Below, in pieces: positions 53,775-62,200 of a DNA stretch of 64,000 nt; position 1 is the stretch's first letter, and each line of letters opens with the position of its first letter. Source of the stretch: DLAJ01 sp023663615. Lineage in GTDB: Bacteria; Bacillota; Clostridia; Lachnospirales; Lachnospiraceae. The translations under genes and the position numbers were made by a program. The notes under the pieces were generated by a model. The model did no database searches. It was not told the DNA's origin and saw nothing but the letters and a program-made list of their open reading frames with translations. Location: the NCBI GenBank assembly GCA_023663615.1, contig JAMPHA010000002.1:86231-150230 (forward strand), written 5' to 3'.

Positions 53775-55427
53775 CTAATCCTCTATCGTAATCTTATATT
53801 TTCCTTCTCCTACCGCAAGGATACCCCCGCTTATGATAGGCGTATCAGCGTACACCCGGCTGTTTCCATAAAAAGTTCCATTGCTGGACTTCAGATCCTT
53901 TACATAGAATAAATTCCCTTTCTTAATGATCTCACAATGGGTATGCGACACTGCTGCATCATGTCCCAGCAAAATATCTCCTGCCTTTCGTCCGATTACG
54001 ATCCTTGTATCAATGGGTGCGCGATAACTTCTGTAAGGATTGCTGATGTCAGTAAGCGTAATATAAGCTTGTCTCACGGCCGCCTGACCATTTCCCCCCA
54101 TCAGATACACCGTCTTGTCCCCTGCGCTGTCTTCTTTCCCGTCCTTATTTCCCGAATTTTTTCCATCCGGCTGCAACAGAACAGTCTGCTCACCGCCGCG
54201 TGTCTGGGACCAGCGATTTTGTATTTGATCCGCATGGTAATCCGCATCCGCCGTATCACTCTGCTTTCTCCTTTTATTTTTCAAAATAAGCAGGATCGCA
54301 ACAACGACAGCGAGCGCAAAAACCAACGAGCCCCCCACTGCAAGAAGCACGATTCCGAGCCTTTTATTCTCTTTCGGCTCCTCCTGCGCCTGTGTCTGTA
54401 CTTCGATGCTTGGCATTTCCGGTTTCTCCGTTACAGCCTCCGTTGGTGCGGCAGGCTCCTCCTCTGCTTCCTCGTTTTCCTTCTGCTCCGGCGGCACACT
54501 GTCTACATTGGCGAACGGCATTTGCAAAGAGGCGTTCAGCACGACCGTTCCGTCGGATGTGTTCAGAGTCAGCCTTGCTTCCTTTTTACTTCCATCCATC
54601 ATACCTGTATCAGGAATCAATCGTAAACAAAAAAGCGAATAGTCTTCATCAATCATACTCCTCACTTCGTCTTCACTCACGTTCCGATCCACCGCCGCAT
54701 AAACGCCGCCTGTCATTCTCGCATATGCAAATAAGTTTTCCAACAACGCATTGTTATTTTCTGTCCTTATCCCTACCGCATGTATGACTACACCGCTGTC
54801 CGACATAAGATTTAAGAGTTCCGTCTGCGTATACTTTATATCATTGTCATCAGCGCCATCCGTAATAATAATGAGTCGTGTGTAGTTCACTTCACCGCTG
54901 CGATATTCCCGCGAAAGAAGCTCATACAGAATGTCCGTAAGATAAGAACTTTGATTGTAAAACGCAATTTCCTCCACCGCAGATTTCAAAGAATCATACT
55001 CGGTGGAAAAATCTGCTACCACATTGAAGCCGTCTGCAAAAGTAACGATCTGAAATTCTTCGCCTTCTGCATGCCCGTCAATCAATTCCCTGATCAACAT
55101 TTTAGCCTGATCTCCCCAGCGCCGCGAAACAGAAAGCGAATTATCCAGAAGAATACACGTTCTGATCGGCATACCTGTGGAAGCGATCTCCGCTGCCTGA
55201 ATATCCTCACATAATGTCGTTCCCACCTGAACGGTTGTGCCGCTCATAATGTCGCTGACGCCCTTTATATAAATATAGATGCCGTCCTCTGCTGTCCTGC
55301 TGCTCACGACGGCCGCCTGAGAAACATTTTCTTCAGCACATACCCTGATTTCTATCAGACATGAAAAAAGTGCAAGTATGCACATCACACCTGCAATCCT
55401 GTAAATACACTTATGGATATTCTTCAT
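53775..55427 (-). CDS. VWA-FHA membrane protein
   Basis: The 550-residue protein has a signal-like N-terminus (GVMCILALFSCLIEIRVCAE), a VWA domain with intact metal site CILLDNSLSVSRRW (DxSxS) and LIIITDGADDND, a proline/glutamate linker, a membrane helix (about 359-381) and a cytoplasmic C-terminal FHA domain (YRSYRAPIDTRIVIGRKAGD, then SNGTFYGNSRVY). So it has an outside VWA domain and an inside phospho-Thr reader, a good way to couple outside binding to cytoplasmic kinase control. It lies among the FHA, PP2C and kinase genes. Function in secretion is inferred. Confidence 0.85.
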   Translation of the reverse strand: MKNIHKCIYRIAGVMCILALFSCLIEIRVCAEENVSQAAVVSSRTAEDGIYIYIKGVSDIMSGTTVQVGTTLCEDIQAAEIASTGMPIRTCILLDNSLSVSRRWGDQAKMLIRELIDGHAEGEEFQIVTFADGFNVVADFSTEYDSLKSAVEEIAFYNQSSYLTDILYELLSREYRSGEVNYTRLIIITDGADDNDIKYTQTELLNLMSDSGVVIHAVGIRTENNNALLENLFAYARMTGGVYAAVDRNVSEDEVRSMIDEDYSLFCLRLIPDTGMMDGSKKEARLTLNTSDGTVVLNASLQMPFANVDSVPPEQKENEEAEEEPAAPTEAVTEKPEMPSIEVQTQAQEEPKENKRLGIVLLAVGGSLVFALAVVVAILLILKNKRRKQSDTADADYHADQIQNRWSQTRGGEQTVLLQPDGKNSGNKDGKEDSAGDKTVYLMGGNGQAAVRQAYITLTDISNPYRSYRAPIDTRIVIGRKAGDILLGHDAAVSHTHCEIIKKGNLFYVKDLKSSNGTFYGNSRVYADTPIISGGILAVGEGKYKITIED

Positions 55428-55465
55428 TTATCTTCCCATTCCGCCGTTTCAGCGGTCTCTCCCTT

Positions 55466-55756
55466 CTATCGAAATTTCTCAGCGTTAGCCGTAATCTTTT
55501 TCTCTGTATTTCTGTATTGCGTCACTGCACCTTCTGTTACATGATATAATTCTTTCATCCGCTCTTCCGCCCTGCTCAAATCCCGCAAAATATCCGTAAG
55601 CCGCTCTCCGATATACCGCCGCTCCTGTATTTCCATTGGAATTTTCCATTTCAACATCCGGATATGCTCTTTTTGCGTCAGCAATTCAGCCCGTACCGCC
55701 GGAAGCCGGGTATTCGCATCCTGCACCTTTTTGATATTGATGTCGATCGCCGCCAT
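55466..55756 (-). CDS. Small helical protein of the type VII locus
   Basis: The 96-residue protein is predicted all-helical with a Leu-heptad pattern (LSRAEERMKELYHVTEGAVT) and no membrane or signal segment. KMLKWKIPMEIQERR-like sequence carries Trp but no WxG. Size and helical-hairpin character recall WXG100 proteins or EsaC/EsaE-like chaperones. GGAGG lies 7 bases before ATG 55756. It is encoded next to another small helical protein at 55785, so the two may form a heterodimer. No family recognised. Confidence 0.6.
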   Translation of the reverse strand: MAAIDINIKKVQDANTRLPAVRAELLTQKEHIRMLKWKIPMEIQERRYIGERLTDILRDLSRAEERMKELYHVTEGAVTQYRNTEKKITANAEKFR

Positions 55757-55784
55757 GATCCGTCCTCCGCTCTTAACCTTCGCT

Positions 55785-56060
55785 TTACGCCATGCTGTCT
55801 AATTCTGCTGCTTCTCTTTCCAATTCTTCTCCTGTCACGATCACATCATGTCCAAGATCCTCTAATGCTCTCGTTATTCTGTTCAGTTGGCGGGTAATAT
55901 CTTCTATCGCAAAATCCATACCTCTTATCTCTGCGCTTTTCCACGCTTCATCCAGCGCACTCTGATAACCTTTCAATTTACGTCCGGCAAATGCGATCTC
56001 ATCTGAAACCTTATTCAGTTCCCGCTGATGCAGCCTTATCGTCTCAATGTCTATTGCCAT
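55785..56060 (-). CDS. Small helical WXG100-like protein
   Basis: The 91-residue protein is helical: IETIRLHQRELNKVSDEIAF, SALDEAWKSAEIRGMDFAIE, then helices to the end. EAWKSA in the middle is where a WXG100 bend would lie, though glycine is missing. Such proteins pair as helical hairpins and are exported by, or assist, the EssC ATPase. Start ATG 56060 has GGGG 8 bases upstream; ATGs at 56066 and 56102 are less likely. It pairs with the neighbouring small gene. Confidence 0.6.
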   Translation of the reverse strand: MAIDIETIRLHQRELNKVSDEIAFAGRKLKGYQSALDEAWKSAEIRGMDFAIEDITRQLNRITRALEDLGHDVIVTGEELEREAAELDSMA

Positions 56061-56140
56061 TTCCATTTCCCCGAAGCATCTCGTTCCCACATGATCTATC
56101 ATGCGATCCGGTCATAACACCGCTGTCAACTCCATGTAAC

Positions 56141-56176
56141 AGATGATGCCGTATCCCACTCCATACGGCATCATCT
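56141..56176. terminator. Strong stem-loop between lipoprotein and small helical genes
   Basis: AGATGATGCCGTAT (56141-56154) pairs perfectly with ATACGGCATCATCT (56163-56176) around an 8-base loop, a 14-bp stem. No T-run follows on either side, so it may be a partial terminator, RNase block or a stabiliser that lets EssC-side genes be expressed more than those downstream. Confidence 0.55.
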
Positions 56177-56209
56177 TCCGCACCTCTCTAATGTCCCCTT
56201 ACCCTGCGC

Positions 56210-58243
56210 TTACAGGCTCTGGAAGCCCTCTATCGAGTAATCTTCATTGACGGTAACGGCAAGCCTGACCATAAACATTCCGTCTCCCGTACTTATGACC
56301 ACCATCGTACTCCCTGCCGCCTTACCTTGTACCGTTCCGTTCGATACCGAACACACTGCCGGATCTAAGACCTCATATTGTAAATCCGCCTCCGTGTATC
56401 CATCTGGTATACTTTCAAACCCGATATGCATGGACTCCTCTTCCCCCAGATACATGGCATAGCTTACCAGCTCTATGAAATCAAACTCCAAGCACTCAAA
56501 CTCAAACGGATCCAATTCTTCAAGCGGCTCGCCATCCGGTGTGACCAGCTCCTGTTCAACAGCCTCACCTCTCGTACACAGATCTCCGGGCGTCCTTTGC
56601 CAGTCCTCCAAATGAATATGTATTTTGACCGGAGAATTGGAAGAGTCCCATATAACTCCTGAATGTTTCCAATTGCTGCTAATATCCGTTATGATACATC
56701 CCGCCTGATTGATTCCCCATTTCAGCGGTACATATAACTGCAGATCCACACACGTCGGCTGATCTCCCAAAAGGTCTGCTTCCGTTTTCGCGGCCGCCAC
56801 TGCACCGCATGTAACCTGCGCATTCGTCACACTATAAGAAACCTTCTTGAACCCGATCCGCAGATCCGCCAACAATGTCGCTTCCGCCGTCAAAGCCGCA
56901 TCCGCGGAGGCATCCGCATTTGCATTACTGTCAAAGCTTTTGCCAAGACCGGCGCCTTTCCGCCATCCTGCCCTTAGCACATTTTCCGTCGTGTAGCTGA
57001 CAGAAACATTCCCATCGGCTCCCACATGCGCCGTCAGCATCAGCTTAATATTTAATGGCCCCCAGACCTGAATATATGCCTCTCCCAAAGGAATGGACGC
57101 GGCTACATTTCCATGTACTTCTGCAGAAACTTCCGTGTCAAAATGAAACTTCAGCTCTACCATCTTCGGTTCCAAAGGTCTGTACCATGCCGCAGACTCA
57201 TATTTCACATCCACCCTGATGTTTTTGATCCCTACGACCAGCTGACCATTTGCAGCCGCCTCCACTCTCTCATTCTTCTTTACATCAAAATTTGCCGTGA
57301 ATACAATATGGTCACCGCTGCTGTCCACCTTCGCAGAGTTTGCAACATTGATCAATGCGCCGTCGCTGCTTTCGATCGACATCGGATAGGCGCTCATCTC
57401 ATCATAGATTTCCCGCCCCCGCGCTACATCAGTGCCTTCCGAGGCGGAAACCGCTTCCACGATTTTCCCCGGAAAGGTGCCTTGAATATTCAAATAGGCA
57501 TATGTTTCCTCCACAGAGGCTTCTTCAAATGTAAAATCCGCCCCATCGATTCCGGTTATTTTAATCGCTCTCGCAAGGGAGGTATCTGTGGCGTCTATAT
57601 AAATAATATCTCCGACATGATAATCGCCGTCTGCGGCAAACATGCCGGTTTCTCCATCCGCATTGAGCCCGATTCCGGAATTTACGGTTTTTACGCCCTC
57701 TACAAACTCCATTTCCGTTATTTGGGGAAGCACGAGGTTCGCGCCATACCCTTTGGCATATGCTATAATCTGCCGGGCAGTGTCCGCATCGATCGAAGTC
57801 TCTGCATTACTCAGATCGATCTGCGCAATATTGTCAACATAAAATTGTGCCAGACTATTTAGGTCGATCGATGCGCCTGACGCCGCTATCTCATCCGTAC
57901 CGATCGCCCGGACCGCACTCTCCAGAGCAAAGCCAAGCGTTGCCGGCTCATCAGGCTCAAACGCGGTCCCTGCGTCAATGATCTGCCACTCCGCCGCAGC
58001 CTGTATCTCAGCATAATGATCATTTGACGAAGGCACATCGGAAAACAGATCCGTCTCCGAAACGTAACTGTCATATCCGAAGCCTTCTCCCAGCATACCA
58101 ATGTATTCGGCGCGTGAAATGACCCCGCCCGTACTCTCAGCGTCAGTCGCACGATCATTGCTGCCGCAGCCTGTCAATACCACGGCAAACAACAGCGCGA
58201 ACCCATACACCAACCCTTTTCTCTTTCTGTGATCCCGTCTCAT
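56210..58243 (-). CDS. Lipoprotein with SLH-like and Big2-like domains
   Basis: The 677-residue protein has a lipobox (VVLTGC, Cys26) after a basic and hydrophobic signal, an SLH-like region at about 42-115 (ISRAEYIGMLGEGFGYDSYV, FSDVPSSNDHYAEIQAA, and VRAIG), a large beta-rich middle with repeated DNA- and sugar-binding-like strands, and a Big2/Ig-like C-terminal domain (DPAVCSVSNGTVQGKAAGS, GDGMFMVRLAVTV). SLH modules bind cell-wall polymers, so it would link membrane and wall. Its place just after the WXG100 genes suggests a role in moving the exported proteins across the wall. I do not recognise a family for the whole. Confidence 0.75.
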   Translation of the reverse strand: MRRDHRKRKGLVYGFALLFAVVLTGCGSNDRATDAESTGGVISRAEYIGMLGEGFGYDSYVSETDLFSDVPSSNDHYAEIQAAAEWQIIDAGTAFEPDEPATLGFALESAVRAIGTDEIAASGASIDLNSLAQFYVDNIAQIDLSNAETSIDADTARQIIAYAKGYGANLVLPQITEMEFVEGVKTVNSGIGLNADGETGMFAADGDYHVGDIIYIDATDTSLARAIKITGIDGADFTFEEASVEETYAYLNIQGTFPGKIVEAVSASEGTDVARGREIYDEMSAYPMSIESSDGALINVANSAKVDSSGDHIVFTANFDVKKNERVEAAANGQLVVGIKNIRVDVKYESAAWYRPLEPKMVELKFHFDTEVSAEVHGNVAASIPLGEAYIQVWGPLNIKLMLTAHVGADGNVSVSYTTENVLRAGWRKGAGLGKSFDSNANADASADAALTAEATLLADLRIGFKKVSYSVTNAQVTCGAVAAAKTEADLLGDQPTCVDLQLYVPLKWGINQAGCIITDISSNWKHSGVIWDSSNSPVKIHIHLEDWQRTPGDLCTRGEAVEQELVTPDGEPLEELDPFEFECLEFDFIELVSYAMYLGEEESMHIGFESIPDGYTEADLQYEVLDPAVCSVSNGTVQGKAAGSTMVVISTGDGMFMVRLAVTVNEDYSIEGFQSL

Positions 58244-58264
58244 AACATCCCCCTGCGCCGGTCA

Positions 58265-58570
58265 TTATTTGAACTGACTGGCATTGCTGTTGATCGTACT
58301 CTCCAAATTTTTGGACTGTGCCGCTGCATTTCTGATAAACTTCACATAACTGTTTACAACCTGCTGATAGTTTTCAAAACGGCTGCTCATATTGGTTATC
58401 TTCTGCCGGATCGTCTCGGCGGAATTACTCTCCCAGTCGCCCTTCAGACTGTTGATCTTAGTCTGAATATCATCAAGCGTCGCACGCATTTCCCGGTTCT
58501 TTTGGTCAATGCTGTCTGCATGTCCGTCAAATTTTCCATAATTTATAATGATCTGTCCATTGTCTGCCAT
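58265..58570 (-). CDS. WXG100-like type VII export protein (divergent)
   Basis: The 101-residue protein has a helical-hairpin pattern with a WxS-type turn, LKGDWESNSAETIRQ (about 42-56), in place of the WxG. Helices lie on both sides and it has no signal peptide. It matches family length and is encoded between YukD/EssC and the lipoprotein. WXG100 proteins are exported through EssC-type systems as dimers. AAGGAG is 9 bases before ATG 58570. The second WXG100-like gene lies just upstream, 43 bases away. Confidence 0.8.
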   Translation of the reverse strand: MADNGQIIINYGKFDGHADSIDQKNREMRATLDDIQTKINSLKGDWESNSAETIRQKITNMSSRFENYQQVVNSYVKFIRNAAAQSKNLESTINSNASQFK

Positions 58571-58613
58571 GGTTTATCCTCTCCTTTTCCCCATTCGATA
58601 TAATTGCCTGCAA

Positions 58614-58916
58614 TCAGCTCTGTAAGCCTGCGATCTGACTGCTCAGATTCTCCTGATTGCTCTCATAGTCATCCGCCGCTTTTCTCAAAAATTGTGCATA
58701 CTCGTCCATCAGCGTCTTCATCTTCATGAAATCATCTTCAAAGTCCTTTACTTTTGCACAAAATTCTTTGGCATCCTTACCCTGATAGTCCGTTGTCGTA
58801 AAAGTCTCCACCAAGCCAAAAAGCTCTCCATACTGCTTTTTATAAGTGCCTGCAAGCGTTTCTACTTCTCCGGCCGCCTTTCGCAGATTTGCCGGTGTTA
58901 CCTGAATACTTTCCAT
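58614..58916 (-). CDS. WXG100-like type VII export protein
   Basis: The 100-residue protein has two helices and a central YQG motif, TTTDYQGKDAKEFCAKVKDF (about 40-59), where WXG100 proteins have WxG. The C-terminal helix has DEYAQFLRKAADDYESNQEN, giving the Y-x3-D/E export signal pattern at about 83-87. Paired with the 58265 gene it probably makes the secreted heterodimer. GGAGG lies 8 bases before ATG 58916. Its 5' gap (58917-59028) is A/T-rich and may contain a promoter I could not assign. Confidence 0.85.
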   Translation of the reverse strand: MESIQVTPANLRKAAGEVETLAGTYKKQYGELFGLVETFTTTDYQGKDAKEFCAKVKDFEDDFMKMKTLMDEYAQFLRKAADDYESNQENLSSQIAGLQS

Positions 58917-59028
58917 TTTGAATCTCCTCCTTCACGTGTAATCTTGGTTCTTCGTTTATCATAATAAATTTTTCTGACAACCTGCATTAAAATGTAACCA
59001 TCTGCACCTTTTCTGTAACAAACGGCAG

Positions 59029-59283
59029 TCATATCAACATCACCCGTGATCCGTTATGCAGACCGATATTCGCAATAAACGCATTGGCGTCAAATCCTCT
59101 GCCGCTCTCCATATCCCATAGCGCGCTTTCCTCCGTGGGGATGTATCCGTTTCCCTTCTTTCGCAGGAATTCTACGAGCATATCCGTCACCTGCGCAACC
59201 TTAAGCTGTTCCGGAACCCGAATCTCATAACTCTGCTCCGCAGACGGCAGGTAAACTTCCAGCAAAATTTTATTTTTCATCAT
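59029..59283 (-). CDS. YukD/EsaB-like ubiquitin-fold protein
   Basis: The 84-residue protein starts MMKNKILLEVYLPSAEQSYE and has RVPEQLKVAQVTDMLVEFLR, a beta-grasp pattern of YukD/EsaB family proteins, which are needed for type VII export. Length is close to the usual 80. ATG 59283 lies 6 bases after GGAGG and overlaps the EssC 3' end by 14 bases, so the two are translated together. Cytoplasmic. Confidence 0.85.
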   Translation of the reverse strand: MMKNKILLEVYLPSAEQSYEIRVPEQLKVAQVTDMLVEFLRKKGNGYIPTEESALWDMESGRGFDANAFIANIGLHNGSRVMLI

Positions 59284-62200
59284 TGAGCACCTCCCCGGAA
59301 AGCCCCGCCGGCATAACAAGGCGTATCATTTCCGCATGTCCGCCAGCCACATAAAATCCGGTTTTGGCGTTAAGCTTTCCGCCTATTTTATCTCTATTGT
59401 CCGTTATATCCAAACGCATCTGATTTTCTATTCCGCTTCCGATCCATACCCCCTCGCCGCGGCATCGGCTGCTAAACCACTCATCCATGTAATAGAAGTT
59501 CGCTGATCTGTAACTGTCGCACACAATAAAATAAATATTGCAGAACCCCTCGACCTTATTGAGCATCGTGATCAGCTTGTCCGCGCCATCCCCGGACAAA
59601 TTCTTCTTAATCTTCTCATAATCGTGGAGCACCACCAGGATCGGAGGCATATTCTTTGTCGGATGTCCATTCGTATCCTTATAATCATTATTTCTGATCA
59701 CGGACATGTTAAACAATTCGACGATCCGCTCCTCATAATCTTCCTCTACCAGGTCGTACTCTACATCCAGGATCCTGCTGAGTTCTTTTCCGCCATTGAA
59801 TACAACCACCCGTATATCCAACGCCGTAGCTGCCATTTCGATGATGCCGCCTGCATATCGGAGTGCATCCTTTCCTTCTTCCGCCAGCGCGAGCAGGACA
59901 TTCTTTTCCTTTGCATTGACGCTCACAATGTCATGGGTCTCACAACTCATCCCCAACGGCACCTGTTCAAAGGATCTCATGCTCCTTGCCATGGACTCCC
60001 CGGAAATAAACTCCGGTACCGCAGCTATCCGCCTCGCTCTTGCTCCCCCTAAGCGCCGCGAAAGCGACTCCGCAAGCTCCCCGATAAAACCGGTTAAGTC
60101 TTCCTCCTCACCGACCACATGCGCCGCCTGAAATACATAGGTCTCGTCTGTTTTTACAATGCCTCTTCCTTTTATTGCAGGCGGGAAAACACCCCCTGTA
60201 TTTCCCAATATGGACGTGTAATCCGCCTTATCATTCATTTGCATCACATACATCTGACGGAAGTTTTGCAACATACGGTATCGCACTGCCATGGTATTTG
60301 TTGCTGTAAAAATATAATAAATCCCATATTTCGGACATTCTCTCGTGTGCGTGATCATAATGTCCTCATACTTCTCATAGCTCTCATAAAAATGAGAATA
60401 ATTATTTACGATCACCAGAATGTACGGCGCTTTATCCTTTTCCGAGGCATTATATCTCCCCATGTCACCGCCATACTTTGCAAACAATTTCTTGCGGCTC
60501 TTGATCTCTTCATCGACCATGCGGATAAAGTTTTGTATCTTATCGTCTTCCCCGTCTATCATGACGCTGCCCGTATGCGGCATACTCTCATACATTCTCA
60601 TTGTTTCCGTGCCGAAATCCATAATATAAATATTCAGCTCTTCCGGCGTATACTCTTTACACAAAGAATATAACATCGCATGAAGCATCATCTCCTTTCC
60701 GACCCCCGGAGCGCCATATATCAGCACATTGCCGGCTTCCACAAAGTTCACATCGAAAATTCTCTGTTTTTGGTTATACGGATCATCCAATTCTCCGATC
60801 ACAGCACACAAGCCCTTTTTATCCGCCGCTTTGTACGAATATTTTTCGATCAGCTCATCCACCCTGATGTCCGCCGGAATCTCCGGCATCCAGAGATTCC
60901 GTTCCTTTATGCTTTCGCTTTCTGCCAGTTGATCAAGATATTTCATGATCTTAACAATCTGCCTGCCGTGATCCTGCAGCGGTACAGACCTCTGACCCTT
61001 CATCCTGTCCACCACGTTCCCCAGCTCATCCAGCACATCAATGCAGCTATCCGGCTCTGTTCCTGCCTTGTCCGTATCCGGATACGCCGCTCCTGCCCAT
61101 GCCGACTGACCCAGTTCAAAGAGTTCGTTGTAGCCTACTTGAAGATAGAAACGCCCCGTCTCTGCGATTTCCGCTGCGTCGGGACGTTTGAGCATGTCAT
61201 TGCTGTCCGCCCGATCTTGTACCTTCAGACAAATCTTAAACTTTGAATTTGCCCAGATCTGCTCATTTACCACGCCGCTTGGTTTCTGTGTCGCAAGGAT
61301 CAGGTGCACACCAAGGCTCCGTCCGATCCGTGCCGTGGATATTAACTGGTCCATAAATTCGGGCTGCTGACTCTTCAACTCCGCAAACTCATCCGAAACA
61401 ATAAATAAATGCGGAATCGGCTCATCTACCTGTCCCTCCCGATACATCTTCTGATATTTGTAAATATCCATAGTCCCTTCATTGGCAATGTCTCTCGCTT
61501 TATTAAAAACCGCCTGCCTTCTCCTAAGTTCACTCTTGATGGAAAGAATAGACCGCATGATCGCTGCCCCGTCAAGATTCGTGATCGTTCCAACCAAATG
61601 CGGCAGTCTGTAATGCTCGTTTTCAAACGCCCCCGTAAGACCTCCGCCCTTATAATCGATCAAAACAAACGCCACTTCGTCAGGATGATAGTTGACTGCC
61701 ATCGACAATATGTATGTTATGATGAACTCGGACTTACCGGATCCCGTCATGCCCGCTACCAGACCATGCGGACCATGGAACTTTTCGTGCAGATCCAAAT
61801 AGAATGTCTCTCCGTTAGTATCCACTCCGATCGGTGCCCGTAAGCTCTTGACAGGATCGTTATTCCTCCATCTTTGAGATATATTCAAATGCTCACATTT
61901 ACCCACTCCAAACATGTCCATAAACGTAAGCATGTCCGGAAGATCATATCTGCCTTGATTCAAATCCAACTGCCTGTCAGCCATATTCCGTATCATCTGC
62001 TGCGCATACTTCACCGGAACCGCGTCCTGCACAAAATTCACATTGACGCCGGCATTCCATGTCGTATCATACATGATTCCCTGACTGCCGTTTACACATA
62101 CTACGGTACTACACTCCTTGGGAAGGCTTTTCATCTCATCATATGCACATATCATACGAAATCCCTTGAGATTTTTATTCTGCAAGACATCCGTAATAAA

